From assembly GCF_012935695.1 (NCBI RefSeq), contig NZ_CP052859.1, positions 3,885,001-3,949,000 of the forward strand: a stretch of 64,000 bases of DNA. The letters run 5' to 3'. The notes beneath the pieces are model-generated. The model did no database searches. It was not told the origin of the DNA and saw nothing but the letters and a program-made list of their open reading frames with translations. The stretch is from Pseudomonas sp. ADAK18 (lineage in GTDB: Bacteria > Pseudomonadota > Gammaproteobacteria > Pseudomonadales > Pseudomonadaceae). This document shows, piece by piece, positions 20,572 through 30,955 of this stretch (positions are counted from its first letter, which is position 1; every line of letters begins with the position of its first letter). The translations under genes and the position numbers were made by a program.

Positions 20572-21561
20572 ATGCGCATCATCCTCTTCAGCAGCCAGGC
20601 CTACGACCGTGACAGCTTCCTGGGCGAAGCGTTACCCGTGGGCATGGAACTGCAATTCCAACCCGCCCGCTTGAACCTCGACACCGTGGCCCTGGCGGAA
20701 CATCACGAGGTCGTCTGCGCCTTTATCAACGACGACCTCAGCGCACCCGTGCTGGAACACCTGGCCCAACACGGCACGCGGCTGATTGCCCTGCGCTCGG
20801 CCGGTTACAACCATGTCGACCTGGCGGCCGCCAAACGCCTGGGCCTGACCATCGTCCAGGTGCCGGCCTACTCGCCGCATGCGGTGGCCGAACATGCCGT
20901 CGCGCTGATCCTGGCCCTCAACCGCCGCCTGCACCGCGCCTACAACCGCACCCGCGACGGCGACTTCAGCCTCCACGGCCTGACCGGCTTCGACCTGGTG
21001 GGCAAGACCGTCGGGGTGGTCGGCACCGGGCAGATCGGCGCCACCTTCGCCAAAATCATGGCCGGGTTCGGCTGTACCTTGCTGGCGTACGACCCCTACC
21101 CCAATCCGCAGGTCGAAGCGCTGGGCGCCCGCTATGTAACCCTGCCCGAACTGCTGGCCCAGGCGCAGATCATCAGCCTGCATTGCCCGCTGACCACCGA
21201 CAGCAAACACTTGATCAACGCCCGGTCCCTGGCCCACATGCAGCCCGGTGCCATGCTGATCAATACCGGACGCGGCGGCCTGGTGGACACGCCGGCGCTG
21301 ATCGAGGCGCTCAAGGTGGGCCAACTGGGCTACCTGGGACTGGATGTCTATGAAGAAGAGGCGCAGCTGTTTTTCGAGGACCGCTCAGACTTGCCGCTGC
21401 AAGACGACGTGCTGGCGCGCCTGCTGACCTTCCCCAACGTGATCATCACCGCGCACCAGGCGTTCCTGACCCGTGAGGCCCTGGCAGCGATTGCCGGCAC
21501 TACCTTGGCGAACATCGCGGCATGGGCCGACGGGCTGCCGCAGAACGTGGTCGACGGCTGA
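20572..21561 (+). CDS. ldhA: Fermentative D-lactate dehydrogenase (2-hydroxyacid dehydrogenase)
   Basis: NADH-dependent reduction of pyruvate to D-lactate. The 329-residue protein shows RSAGYNHVDL (substrate Arg loop near 75-84), the Rossmann GVVGTGQIG (about 150-158), and INTGRGGLVDTPAL with the conserved Arg, followed by the catalytic His in ITAHQAFLT. The ATG at 20572 is chosen over a TTG one codon upstream. It follows gacS at 73 bases, as ldhA does in P. aeruginosa. Confidence 0.93.
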   Translation: MRIILFSSQAYDRDSFLGEALPVGMELQFQPARLNLDTVALAEHHEVVCAFINDDLSAPVLEHLAQHGTRLIALRSAGYNHVDLAAAKRLGLTIVQVPAYSPHAVAEHAVALILALNRRLHRAYNRTRDGDFSLHGLTGFDLVGKTVGVVGTGQIGATFAKIMAGFGCTLLAYDPYPNPQVEALGARYVTLPELLAQAQIISLHCPLTTDSKHLINARSLAHMQPGAMLINTGRGGLVDTPALIEALKVGQLGYLGLDVYEEEAQLFFEDRSDLPLQDDVLARLLTFPNVIITAHQAFLTREALAAIAGTTLANIAAWADGLPQNVVDG

Positions 21562-21632
21562 TCAATGGTCACATACCCGGGCGATGATGGGCTGCGGCCC
21601 GTGATAGGATGCCGCGCCTATTTGGAGGATCC

Positions 21633-22073
21633 ATGGCCGAACACGATTTCCGCTTCAGCTTGCTGAGCCCGCAACACACCCTGATCGAATGCCGCGCCCT
21701 GGTACCGGGCCGTTATCAAGTCACCGGCAACGGTGGTTCGATTAAAAACGGCGATGTGCTGATCGTCACCCTTCGCGGCAGCAAGACCCTGTCAATGCGC
21801 CTGACCGTTGAAGGCGACGCTCGCTATTCCCTCAAGCCGGCTGGCCAATGGGTCGCCATGGCCCAGGGGCCGAAGTTCGGCGAGCTGGAGATTCACACCT
21901 GGAACGTCAACTGCGACAGCTGTGAGGCGACGCTTGAATTTGAGTTCTCGGTAGAGACCAAACTGACCAAGGAACCCCTGCAACCGGCCGCCACTGCGCG
22001 GATCGCCGAGTTGGGCTGGGCCACGGTCGGTGACAAGCATCGCTGCCCGAAATGCCAGAAGGCGGCTCAATGA
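21633..22073 (+). CDS. Conserved hypothetical protein with a C-terminal CxxC pair
   Basis: A 146-residue cytosolic protein of unknown function, no signal peptide. It has two Cys pairs: CDSC in the middle (WNVNCDSCEATLEFEF) and CPKC near the C-terminus (DKHRCPKCQKAA), which together could bind a zinc ion. The ATG at 21633 follows GGAGG at a good distance; an upstream ATG at 21609 lacks one. The stop overlaps the start of the META-domain lipoprotein gene (ATGA), so the two are probably co-transcribed. Confidence 0.8.
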   Translation: MAEHDFRFSLLSPQHTLIECRALVPGRYQVTGNGGSIKNGDVLIVTLRGSKTLSMRLTVEGDARYSLKPAGQWVAMAQGPKFGELEIHTWNVNCDSCEATLEFEFSVETKLTKEPLQPAATARIAELGWATVGDKHRCPKCQKAAQ

Positions 22074-22474
22074 AGCCGCTGTTCCTGCTCGCTGCGCTGG
22101 GAGCAGGCCTGGTGGGTTGCGCCGGTGAGCCGGTCAAGCTCCAGCAGGATCACAGCTACGTGCTGGAGTGGATCGGCGAACGGCCACTGATGGACTACGC
22201 CCACTTGACCGTCACCCTCGGCTCCGACGGCCGGGCCTATGGCAATGGCGGCTGCAACCACTGGTTTGCGCCGTACACCCTGGACGGCGACAAGCTGAGC
22301 TTCGGCAAGATCGGCAGCACCCGCAAACTCTGCGCCGAAGCGTTGATGGAGCAGGAGCACCGTTTCTTTGAAGCCTTGCAGACCGTGGAACGCTGGGACA
22401 TCTCGCCCATCGAGCAAACCCGCTTCTGGCCGGCCGAAGGCAAGCCCTTGCGGTTGTGGCTGGAAGAGGGCTGA
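22070..22474 (+). CDS. META-domain lipoprotein (HslJ-like)
   Basis: A 134-residue lipoprotein: MKPLFLLAALGAGLVGC gives a lipobox (LVGC) at residue 17. The META-domain core NGGCNHWFAPYTLDGDKL is followed by STRKLCAEALMEQE, typical of HslJ-type proteins linked to heat shock and novobiocin tolerance in E. coli. Its role in Pseudomonas is unclear. The start overlaps the upstream stop by 4 bases. Confidence 0.87.
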   Translation: MKPLFLLAALGAGLVGCAGEPVKLQQDHSYVLEWIGERPLMDYAHLTVTLGSDGRAYGNGGCNHWFAPYTLDGDKLSFGKIGSTRKLCAEALMEQEHRFFEALQTVERWDISPIEQTRFWPAEGKPLRLWLEEG

Positions 22475-22505
22475 TCCGCGCTTTATAAAGCACTGCGGAT
22501 CAACA

Positions 22506-22556
22506 TGTGGGAGCGGCGGTGCGAGCAAGTCGAATCGTCGCACCGCCGCTCCCACA
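22506..22556. repeat. REP-type inverted repeat
   Basis: Imperfect palindrome bounded by GTGGGAGCGGCGGTGCGA and its complement; it sits between two convergent genes and may also act as a terminator. It is a shorter, diverged relative of the other REPINs in the window. Confidence 0.75.
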
Positions 22557-22558
22557 CT

Positions 22559-23020
22559 TTAACCGCGCAACGCCTTGATCTTGGCCAACACCCCTTGCGC
22601 CGTCTGCTCACCCATCAACTGTTCACGCACCTTGCCCTTGTCATCGATGATGTAAGTCACCGGCAAGGCTTCGCTGCGGGGAATATCGAATATCCCGTCG
22701 GGGTTCTGCGCCAGCACGGTGAACTTGATGCCCAGTTTGTCACTGGCGCTCTTGAGCTCCTCGCCCTGCGCATTGTCGAAGTTGACGCCAAACACACCCA
22801 CCGACTGGCCCTTGAGTTGCTCGGCCAACGCGTTGAGCTCGGGAATCTCGGTACGGCACGGGCCACACCATTCTGCCCAGTAATTGACCACCAGCCATTG
22901 CTTGTCCAGGCGTTCGGCAGCCACTTTCTGACCGTATTGGTCAACGCCATAGTCATTGCCGCAACCGCTGAGCAGTAGCGTCGTGGTGATAAACAATGCG
23001 CCTAACAGTCGCCTCGTCAT
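22559..23020 (-). CDS. TlpA/ResA-like thioredoxin-fold lipoprotein
   Basis: A 153-residue periplasmic redox protein. The signal ends in a lipobox, LLLSGC, at about residue 18. The thioredoxin active site is WAEWCGPCRTEIPEL near residue 50, in a TlpA-like fold. It probably reduces or isomerises disulfides in envelope proteins; the partner is unknown. The ATG at 23020 follows GAAGGA; an upstream TTG was rejected. Confidence 0.9.
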   Translation of the reverse strand: MTRRLLGALFITTTLLLSGCGNDYGVDQYGQKVAAERLDKQWLVVNYWAEWCGPCRTEIPELNALAEQLKGQSVGVFGVNFDNAQGEELKSASDKLGIKFTVLAQNPDGIFDIPRSEALPVTYIIDDKGKVREQLMGEQTAQGVLAKIKALRG

Positions 23021-23136
23021 GGGGTATTCCTTCAAGCAAAAATGAACATGAACTGCGGCCTATCGCCTCTCAAGGTTCAGGACTTCACGCAGCGCAGGTA
23101 GAATACCCGCCACCTTACGCAAGATGCGACCCGCAC

Positions 23137-24504
<1,368 letters not shown>

Positions 24505-24515
24505 TAGGTAGCTAT

Positions 24516-24648
24516 TGTGGCGAGCAGGCTTGCCCGCGTTGGGCTGCGAAGCAGCCCCAATAAAGCCGCCGCATTTCTTCAGGAGATACTAGGTCGCAGG
24601 TTTTAGGGCCGCTTCGCAGCCCTACGGGGGCAAGCCCCCTCGCCACAA
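24516..24648. repeat. REPIN-like palindrome pair with inner palindrome
   Basis: The outer arms TTGTGGCGAGCAGGCTTGCCC and the complementary GGGCAAGCCCCCTCGCCACAA enclose a second inverted pair (GGGCTGCGAAGCAGCCCC / GGGCCGCTTCGCAGCCC). It fills the space between two convergent genes. Confidence 0.8.
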
Positions 24649-24650
24649 GG

Positions 24651-25322
24651 TCAGTGATTAACGGTGTAGGCCAGCATCATCGACAACTGACACATCGGCC
24701 GCCCGCTCTCCGCGTGCCACTGGTTGAACGCGCCCTGCACCGTCGCCAGATCCCGCAAGCTGGTGGGCGCCTTGTCGACAATCTTCTGCGCATTCAGCGC
24801 CGCCACCACGTCATAGCTGGGGACGAAGGTGTCCTTGCCAACCATGCGCAAAAAGCGCGGCGCCGACAGCCCGCCCAACTGATGGCCGTGCTTGCTCAGG
24901 TATTTCCACAGGCCGACGATGTCGGTCACCGGCCAGTCCGCAATCAATGCGCCAAAGCTGCCTTTTTCCTTCTCGATATCCAGAATCATCTGCGCGTTGC
25001 GTGGCACGCTCTTGAGCTTGCCAAGGTGGCGAATGATCCGCATGTCCTGCATCAACCGCTCCAGGTGCTCGGCGCCCATCAACACGACTTTTTCCGGATC
25101 AAAGCCAAAGAATACCTGCTCGAACGCCGGCCACTTGGCGTCCACCACACTGTGCTTGAGCCCGGCGCGGAATACCCGCAGCGATAGGGTCGACAGGTAA
25201 CGATCATCGCTGATCTTACGCAATTGCGCCGCCGTCTTGGGCACCGGCAGGTGGGCTTCCAGCTCGGCCGCCGAACCGAAACGGTTCAGACAATATTCGT
25301 GCAGCCACTTGTAATCGCGCAT
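24651..25322 (-). CDS. DNA-3-methyladenine glycosylase I-like protein
   Basis: A 223-residue all-helical HhH-GPD-type protein (MRDYKWLHEYCLNRFGSAAEL; FLRMVGKDTFVPSYDVVAALNAQKIV) resembling proteins annotated as Tag-type alkyladenine glycosylases, which would remove 3-methyladenine from DNA. The zinc-snap Cys/His pattern at the N-terminus of E. coli Tag is not present, so activity is uncertain. The ATG follows GTAGGAGAG. It lies downstream of ttcA on the same strand. Confidence 0.7.
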   Translation of the reverse strand: MRDYKWLHEYCLNRFGSAAELEAHLPVPKTAAQLRKISDDRYLSTLSLRVFRAGLKHSVVDAKWPAFEQVFFGFDPEKVVLMGAEHLERLMQDMRIIRHLGKLKSVPRNAQMILDIEKEKGSFGALIADWPVTDIVGLWKYLSKHGHQLGGLSAPRFLRMVGKDTFVPSYDVVAALNAQKIVDKAPTSLRDLATVQGAFNQWHAESGRPMCQLSMMLAYTVNH

Positions 25323-25344
25323 GCCCTCTCCTACGGATTGAAAT

Positions 25345-25371
25345 GAAAACGGCGCCCAGGAGCGCCGTCTG
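25345..25371 (-). terminator. Terminator of ttcA
   Basis: The stem ACGGCGC / GCGCCGT is followed on the minus strand by TTTTCATTT. Confidence 0.7.
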
Positions 25372-25389
25372 TCAGAGCGATTGAAAGGC

Positions 25390-26214
25390 TCAGAGGTTCA
25401 CTACGTTGACGAAACGTGAAGCTGCGGTTTCGTCGATACGCAGGCTGGTGAAGTCGAACAGGTTGCGGTCGGCCAACTGCGACGGGATCACGTTCTGCAA
25501 ACTGCGGAAGATGCTTTCGGTACGGCCTGGGGTCTTGCGTTCCCATTCCAGCAACATCTCCTTGACCACCTGGCGTTGCAGGTTTTCCTGCGAGCCGCAG
25601 AGGTTGCAGGGAATGATCGGGAACTGCTTGAAGTCCGAGTACGCCTGGATGTCCTTTTCGTTGCAATACGCCAACGGGCGGATCACCACGTTGCGTCCGT
25701 CATCGGCCCGCAGTTTGGGCGGCATGGCCTTAAGGGAACCGTTGAAGAACATGTTGAGGAAGAAAGTTTCGACGATGTCATCGCGATGATGACCCAAAGC
25801 CATCTTGGTCGCACCAATCTCGTCGGCAAAGGTGTAGAGCGTGCCTCGGCGCAGGCGCGAGCACAGCGAGCAGGTGGTCTTGCCCTCCGGGATCAGCTCC
25901 TTGACCACCGAATAGGTGTCTTTTTCGACGATGTGGTACTCGACCCCCAGTTCCTTGAGGTACGCCGGCAACACATCCTCGGGAAACCCGGGCTGCTTCT
26001 GGTCCATGTTCACGGCGACGATGTCGAACTTGATGGGCGCGACCTTTTGCAGGTGCATCAGCACATCGAGCATCGTGTAGCTGTCTTTGCCGCCGGACAG
26101 GCAGACCATGACCTTGTCACCTTCCTCGATCATGTTGAAATCGGCGACCGCTTCACCGGCCAGGCGGCGCAGGCGTTTTTGCAGTTTGTTCTGGTTGACC
26201 GTAAGAGTGCCCAT
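25390..26214 (-). CDS. ttcA: tRNA 2-thiocytidine(32) synthetase
   Basis: ATP- and [4Fe-4S]-dependent enzyme that thiolates C32 of certain tRNAs. The 274-residue protein has the PP-loop [13 protein letters not shown] (about 40-52) and two cluster/thiolation Cys pairs, CSLC and CNLC. The ATG at 26214 ([12 protein letters not shown]) matches the family N-terminus; the open frame upstream runs through a REPIN and is not coding. Confidence 0.95.
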   Translation of the reverse strand: MGTLTVNQNKLQKRLRRLAGEAVADFNMIEEGDKVMVCLSGGKDSYTMLDVLMHLQKVAPIKFDIVAVNMDQKQPGFPEDVLPAYLKELGVEYHIVEKDTYSVVKELIPEGKTTCSLCSRLRRGTLYTFADEIGATKMALGHHRDDIVETFFLNMFFNGSLKAMPPKLRADDGRNVVIRPLAYCNEKDIQAYSDFKQFPIIPCNLCGSQENLQRQVVKEMLLEWERKTPGRTESIFRSLQNVIPSQLADRNLFDFTSLRIDETAASRFVNVVNL

Positions 26215-26293
26215 GGCGCTTGGATCCGCGAAAGGTGTGTGACGAAAAGCCGGGTATTTTACGCAAAAAAATCGGGATGAGCGACGCAGATCC

Positions 26294-26418
26294 TGTGTGG
26301 GAGTGGGCTTGTGTGGGAGCGGGCTTGCTCGCGAATACGCTGGGTCAGTTAATACATGTGCTGACTGATACACCGCCTTCGCGAGCAAGCCCGCTCCCAC
26401 ACAAGCCCGCTCGCACAC
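26294..26418. repeat. REPIN with doubled outer arm
   Basis: The inner pair GTGGGAGCGGGCTTGCTCGC / GCGAGCAAGCCCGCTCCCAC is enclosed by a second outer pair beginning TGTGGGAGTGGGCTTG and ending CAAGCCCGCTCGCACAC. The loop contains the GGGTCAGTTAATACAT-type segment seen in two other copies. Confidence 0.85.
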
Positions 26419-26619
26419 TTGATTGCGCTACTCCTGACAGACCCCGCCGCGATTAAGCCCAGTGTTTACAGCGCGATTTGCTCTAAAGCCCTACAGTTTT
26501 TCCGGTCATCAGTTCCTATACTGCGACATAAGGTCGCACATATATCCAGACCTTTCAGGCCAATTGGCCCGTGGGCGCTCCACTGGGGGGCGATGGTAAT
26601 AACGACAGGAGTGACTGGC

Positions 26620-27222
26620 ATGATCCATCACGTTGTGGGGCTTTTCACCCACCCCGATCAGGAATGGCGGCAGATTCGTGGCGACAAGGAAGAAAGCATC
26701 AGCCACATGTACCTCACCCACACGCTGATTCTCGCGGCGATCCCCGCCGTATCAGCCTTTATCGGTACCACCCAGGTCGGCTGGGTCATCGGCAGTCGCG
26801 CACCGGTCATGCTGACTGTGGAAAGCGCCTTGTGGATGACCGTCATGTCGTACCTGGCAATGCTCGGCGGCGTGGCGGTCATGGGCGCCTTCGTTCACTG
26901 GATGGCCCGCACCTACGATGCCAACCCAAGCATGGCACGCTGCGTAGCCTTTGCCACCTACACCGCGACACCGCTGTTTCTCGGCGGGTTGGCGGCGCTG
27001 TACCCGCATATGTGGCTGGGCATGGTCGTCGGCACCGCTGCCATCTGTTACACGGTGTACCTGCTGTACGTGGGGCTGCCGACCTTCATGAACGTCAACC
27101 CGGACGAAGGCTTCCTGTTTTCCAGCTCGGTATTGGCCGTGGGCCTGGTGGTGCTGGTGGCGATCATGGCGTTTACCGTGATCGTCTGGGGCTTGGGCGT
27201 GGGGCCGATCTACACCAACTAG
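26620..27222 (+). CDS. YIP1-family membrane protein
   Basis: A 200-residue integral membrane protein with five hydrophobic segments. The N-terminus MIHHVVGLFTHPDQEWRQI is typical of bacterial Yip1-domain proteins, whose role is unknown. The ATG at 26620 follows AGGAG at 26606-26610. A long in-frame extension upstream begins in the REPIN and is not supported. Confidence 0.85.
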   Translation: MIHHVVGLFTHPDQEWRQIRGDKEESISHMYLTHTLILAAIPAVSAFIGTTQVGWVIGSRAPVMLTVESALWMTVMSYLAMLGGVAVMGAFVHWMARTYDANPSMARCVAFATYTATPLFLGGLAALYPHMWLGMVVGTAAICYTVYLLYVGLPTFMNVNPDEGFLFSSSVLAVGLVVLVAIMAFTVIVWGLGVGPIYTN

Positions 27223-27241
27223 GCGACTTCACCTCGTAGGA

Positions 27242-27263
27242 AAAGCCACCGCAAGGTGGCTTT
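27242..27263 (+). terminator. Terminator after the YIP1-family gene
   Basis: Stem AAAGCCACC / GGTGGCTTT with GCAA loop; only a short T tract. Confidence 0.6.
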
Positions 27264-27351
27264 GTGCGTTATGCATGACCATTCGGCGCCTGACAGATTC
27301 GGATACACCCTTGTTTGCGGCATACTGGACATCTCTGGAGATATGTACAGC

Positions 27352-27846
27352 ATGCCCGAGCAACTCAATACCCGCGTCGAAGATTGTTTCCAACAAGCCG
27401 AATCCTTTTTCAAACGAAGTTTCAAACGCCCTCAGGTCAGCCTCAAGCTAAGAGGCCAGAAGGCCGGTGTCGCACACCTGCACGAAAACCTGCTGCGCTT
27501 CAATCCGCAGCTGTACCGCGAAAACAGCCAACACTTCCTTAAACAGACGGTGGCCCACGAAGTGGCGCACCTGATTGCCCACCAATTGTTCGGCGAGCGC
27601 ATCCAGCCCCATGGCGAGGAATGGCAACTGATCATGCGTGGGGTGTACGAACTGCCGCCCGACCGCTGCCATACCTATGAAATCCAGCGGCGGCGGATGA
27701 CCCGTTACATCTACCGTTGCCCGTGCGCCGACAGCGATTTCCCGTTTTCGGCCCAACGCCATGGATTGGTGAGCCAGGGGCGGCGGTATTTGTGCAGACG
27801 GTGCCGGGAGACACTGGTGTTTACCGGGGAAACCCGGGTCGAATAA
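27352..27846 (+). CDS. sprT: SprT-family zinc metalloprotease-like protein
   Basis: A 164-residue SprT-like protein. The zinc-site motif HEVAHLIAHQLFG sits near residue 70 (HExxH), and a C-terminal zinc ribbon is formed by CPC and CRRC pairs. The fold is shared with Spartan proteases that act on DNA-protein crosslinks; the bacterial role is unproven. The ATG at 27352 gives the usual MPEQL start. Another ATG three codons upstream at 27343 is closer to the GGAG and cannot be excluded. Confidence 0.9.
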   Translation: MPEQLNTRVEDCFQQAESFFKRSFKRPQVSLKLRGQKAGVAHLHENLLRFNPQLYRENSQHFLKQTVAHEVAHLIAHQLFGERIQPHGEEWQLIMRGVYELPPDRCHTYEIQRRRMTRYIYRCPCADSDFPFSAQRHGLVSQGRRYLCRRCRETLVFTGETRVE

Positions 27847-27871
27847 GGCCTTGCAGCGTTTTTAAGGGCCT

Positions 27872-27956
27872 CATCGCGGGCAAGCCCGGCTCCCACATTT
27901 GATCGGTGTTCGTCCAGACAACTCAGTCAAATGTGGGAGCTGGCTTGCCTGCGATG
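27872..27956. repeat. REPIN (GCGGGCAAGCC type)
   Basis: Arms CATCGCGGGCAAGCCCGGC and the near-complement GCTGGCTTGCCTGCGATG flank TCCCACATTTGA / TCAAATGTGGGA, lying between convergent genes. Confidence 0.85.
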
Positions 27957-27971
27957 GCGTCGACCCTAGCG

Positions 27972-29153
27972 CTACTTAATCACCTTGGCACGCCGCAGAT
28001 CATCTATCTGCTGAGCACTGAACCCCAACTCCACCAATACCTCATCACTGTGAGCCCCGAGTACCACGCCAATATGCCTGGGCGCCGGCAAGCCTTCCGA
28101 GAACTTCAACGGGCACGCCATTTGCGCCTGGCTCGAACCATCGCCCCGAGGCACCTGGCTGACCAGTTCCCGGGCTTTCAACTGGGGATGTTCAAGGGCT
28201 TCGCTCAGGCTCAGCACCGGTTCGACACAGGCATCCGTCGCGGCGAACAACGCGCACAACTCAGCAAAGCTGCGCTTCTCGAACTCGATCTGCAGCGCCT
28301 GCTTGAGGGCTTTCTGCTGCTCTGGCTTGGGCGACAACCCCTGGGCTGCCAGTTCCGGGCGCCCCAGGGCTGCGCACAACTGCTGCATGAAGGCCGGTTC
28401 CAGGCTGCCCACCGACAGCCAACGGCCATCCCGCGAGCGGTAGTAGTCATAGAAGCTACCGCCATTGAGCACCTGGTTTTCCCAGTCCGGCTCTACGCCA
28501 CAGGCCAGGTAACCCGCACCGGCCATGGCGTTAAAACTGAAGGCGCAGTCGGTCATGCTTACGTCCAGATACTGGCCGACGCCACTCTGTTGCCGAGCGA
28601 TTACGGCCGCCAACAGGCCGATCACCGCATGCAGCGAGCCACCGCCGACGTCTGCCAACTGCACGCCCAAGGGTAACGGCCCACTGTCCCGGCGCCCGGT
28701 GTAGCTGGCCACACCGGCCAGGGCCAAGTAGTTGATGTCATGGCCGGCGCGGTCCTTGTAGGGGCCGGTCTGGCCGTAGCCGGTGATCGACACGTAGATC
28801 AGCTTCGGATTGATCGCCTTCAAGGCCTCGTACCCCAAGCCCAACCGCTCCATGACGCCGGGGCGAAACTGCTCAAGGACGATGTCGTGATCTTTCACCA
28901 GTTGCCGGACGATCTCCACAGCTTCGGCCTGCTTGAGGTCCAGCGCCAGGCTGCGCTTGTTGCGATTCAGGTAAGCGTGGCTGGCCGAGACGCTATGGTC
29001 ATGGGGCGGTAACACCCGCAGCAGATCCATGCGGGTGGGCGATTCAATGCGCAATACCTCGGCGCCCATGTCCGCCAACAACAACGAGGCGAACGGGCCC
29101 GGGAGCAAGGTGGAGAAATCCAGCACTTTGAGGGACGCCAAGGGGCCTGACAT
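27972..29153 (-). CDS. CaiB/BaiF-family CoA transferase
   Basis: A class III CoA transferase of 393 residues that moves CoA between carboxylic acids. The N-terminus LKVLDFSTLLPGPFASLLLADMGAEVLRIE is the family signature; AGHDINYLALAG near residue 150 contains the catalytic Asp. The substrate cannot be inferred, since there is no acyl-CoA dehydrogenase or hydratase nearby. The ATG at 29153 follows GGAGCTCCC. Confidence 0.9.
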   Translation of the reverse strand: MSGPLASLKVLDFSTLLPGPFASLLLADMGAEVLRIESPTRMDLLRVLPPHDHSVSASHAYLNRNKRSLALDLKQAEAVEIVRQLVKDHDIVLEQFRPGVMERLGLGYEALKAINPKLIYVSITGYGQTGPYKDRAGHDINYLALAGVASYTGRRDSGPLPLGVQLADVGGGSLHAVIGLLAAVIARQQSGVGQYLDVSMTDCAFSFNAMAGAGYLACGVEPDWENQVLNGGSFYDYYRSRDGRWLSVGSLEPAFMQQLCAALGRPELAAQGLSPKPEQQKALKQALQIEFEKRSFAELCALFAATDACVEPVLSLSEALEHPQLKARELVSQVPRGDGSSQAQMACPLKFSEGLPAPRHIGVVLGAHSDEVLVELGFSAQQIDDLRRAKVIK

Positions 29154-29246
29154 GGGAGCTCCGATTCCGATTCGATTGGACACAGAGTAGGCAGTGTTGG
29201 CGTTGAGCAGCAATTACATAAACTTTCAATCGAATTGACTGAGGTA

Positions 29247-29274
29247 TAAAAAAACCCATCCGAAGATGGGTTCT
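29247..29274 (-). terminator. Terminator of dctA
   Basis: The stem AACCCATC / GATGGGTT with a TTCG-type loop is followed on the minus strand by T7. Confidence 0.9.
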
Positions 29275-29292
29275 TTCAACCGCTATGCAGCC

Positions 29293-30624
29293 TTACTTGA
29301 GGGTTGGAGCCGGGCCTTCAGCTACGCCCAGGTCATCTTCTTCACGGGTGTCGGAGATACCACGACCACCGGAAGCCAGCTCGACTTGCAGCTTGTCTTC
29401 GTCCAGTTCCTTGACCCACTTGGCCACCACCAGGGTTGCCACAGCGTTGCCCACCAGGTTGGTCAGGGCACGGGCTTCGGACATGAAGCGGTCGATACCC
29501 AGGATCAGCGCCAGACCGGCAACCGGCAGGTGGCCCACGGCCGACAGGGTAGCAGCCAGTACGATGAAACCACTACCGGTCACGCCAGCAGCGCCCTTGG
29601 AGGACAGCAGCAGCACCAGCAACAGGGTGATCTGGTGGGTGATGTCCATGTGGGTGTCAGTCGCCTGGGCGATGAACACGGCAGCCATGGTCAGGTAGAT
29701 CGAAGTACCGTCGAGGTTGAAGGAGTAGCCAGTCGGAATCACCAGGCCTACTACCGACTTCTTCGCGCCCAGGCGTTCCATCTTGATCAGCATGCGTGGC
29801 AGTGCGGACTCGGAGGAGGAAGTACCCAGTACGATCAGCAGCTCTTCACGGATGTAGCGGATCAGTTTCAGCACGCTGAAGCCGTGAGCGCGGCAGATGG
29901 CGCCCAGCACCACCACCACGAACAGGATGCAGGTGATGTAGAAGCAGATCATCAGTTGGCCCAGTTGCACCAGCGAACCCACACCGTAGGCACCGATGGT
30001 GAACGCCATGGCGCCCAGGGCGCCGAGTGGCGCGAGCTTCATGATCATGTTGATGATGTTGAACATCACGTGCGCGAAACGATCGATGAAGTCCAGCACT
30101 GGCTTGCCGTAGGCACCCAGGCGATGCAGGGCGAAACCGAAGATCACCGAGAACATCAGCACTTGCAGGATGTCGCCGTTGGCGAATGCACCGACGATGG
30201 TGTTAGGAATGACGTTGAGCAGGAAACCAACGATGCTCTGGTCGGCACCGGCAGTCACATAGGCCGCGACTTTCGAAGCATCCAGGGTAGCCACGTCGAT
30301 GTGCATGCCGGCGCCCGGTTGCACAACGTTAACCACGACCAGACCGATCAACAGGGCGATGGTAGAGACGATTTCGAAGTACAGCAGCGCGTAGCCACCG
30401 GTTTTGCCAACCGACTTCATGCTCTGCATGCCAGCGATACCGCTGACTACGGTGCAGAAGATGATGGGGGCGATGACCATTTTGATCAGTTTGATGAACC
30501 CGTCACCCAGAGGCTTGAGGGCCACGCCGGTCTGCGGGTAGAAATGACCGAGCAAAATACCGATAACGATGGCAACGATCACCTGAAAATACAGGGATTT
30601 GTACAGTGGCTGACGAGTCGTCAT
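29293..30624 (-). CDS. dctA: C4-dicarboxylate:cation symporter DctA
   Basis: Inner-membrane symporter for succinate, fumarate and malate (DAACS family), 443 residues with about eight helices and two re-entrant loops. Family segments include [21 protein letters not shown] and [14 protein letters not shown] (the serine-rich hairpin), followed by [18 protein letters not shown] (substrate site). The ATG at 30624 follows GAGGAACT. A clear sigma-54 promoter lies upstream at 30752-30766. Confidence 0.95.
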   Translation of the reverse strand: MTTRQPLYKSLYFQVIVAIVIGILLGHFYPQTGVALKPLGDGFIKLIKMVIAPIIFCTVVSGIAGMQSMKSVGKTGGYALLYFEIVSTIALLIGLVVVNVVQPGAGMHIDVATLDASKVAAYVTAGADQSIVGFLLNVIPNTIVGAFANGDILQVLMFSVIFGFALHRLGAYGKPVLDFIDRFAHVMFNIINMIMKLAPLGALGAMAFTIGAYGVGSLVQLGQLMICFYITCILFVVVVLGAICRAHGFSVLKLIRYIREELLIVLGTSSSESALPRMLIKMERLGAKKSVVGLVIPTGYSFNLDGTSIYLTMAAVFIAQATDTHMDITHQITLLLVLLLSSKGAAGVTGSGFIVLAATLSAVGHLPVAGLALILGIDRFMSEARALTNLVGNAVATLVVAKWVKELDEDKLQVELASGGRGISDTREEDDLGVAEGPAPTLK

Positions 30625-30650
30625 TGCAAAGTTCCTCAAACGTCCCGTGT

Positions 30651-30664
30651 GGCAAATATCCGCC
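30651..30664. promoter_or_regulatory. GGCnnA-N2-TCCGCC site in the dctA leader
   Basis: The sequence GGCAAATATCCGCC is a 10-of-12 match to the palindrome found twice upstream, lying between the sigma-54 promoter and the dctA start. Confidence 0.5.
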
Positions 30665-30751
30665 ATTGCCCACGACACTTGAATTGCGAACCCTCCTGCA
30701 CTGGAGGGATTTGTTGTGCGAGCTGCGCAGGGCAGTTCTCCCACTTGTATC

Positions 30752-30766
30752 GCAAACGCCGTGCCA
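30752..30766 (-). promoter_or_regulatory. Sigma-54 (RpoN) promoter of dctA
   Basis: On the minus strand the sequence reads TGGCACG-N4-TTGC, matching the -24/-12 consensus exactly, about 130 bases upstream of the dctA start codon. In other bacteria dctA is transcribed by RpoN with the activator DctD. Confidence 0.85.
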
Positions 30767-30844
30767 CTTTGCTGAAAAACCCTGAAGGCCTTTAGACATC
30801 AGGGATTGTGATTGCCTGGGCACCGTCATAAGGCTGGATCCGGT

Positions 30845-30858
30845 GGCGGATTTCCGCC
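30845..30858. promoter_or_regulatory. Palindromic operator 1, GGCGGA-TT-TCCGCC
   Basis: Perfect 6+6 inverted repeat about 80 bases upstream of the dctA -24 element, the usual distance for an enhancer-binding activator such as DctD. It could instead serve the divergent AraC-type regulator. Confidence 0.65.
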
Positions 30859-30885
30859 CACCCAGCCAATCTCGTCCTACAATTT

Positions 30886-30899
30886 GGCGGATATCCGCC
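30886..30899. promoter_or_regulatory. Palindromic operator 2, GGCGGA-TA-TCCGCC
   Basis: Perfect 6+6 inverted repeat 41 bases (about four helical turns) from operator 1. A weaker copy, GGCTAACATCCGCC, follows at 30920-30933. Confidence 0.65.
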
Positions 30900-30955
30900 T
30901 TGTGGTACCCAAGGGTGATGGCTAACATCCGCCACTCAATGGACGAGGCCCCTTC

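Noticed and set aside
26215..26619. N-terminal extensions of ttcA and of the YIP1-family gene
   Set aside because: Both extensions would read through the REPIN between them; the internal ATGs have RBSs and family-like N-termini.
29266..30795. 509-codon open frame antisense to dctA
   Set aside because: His/Gln-rich translation without motifs, starting inside the dctA terminator.
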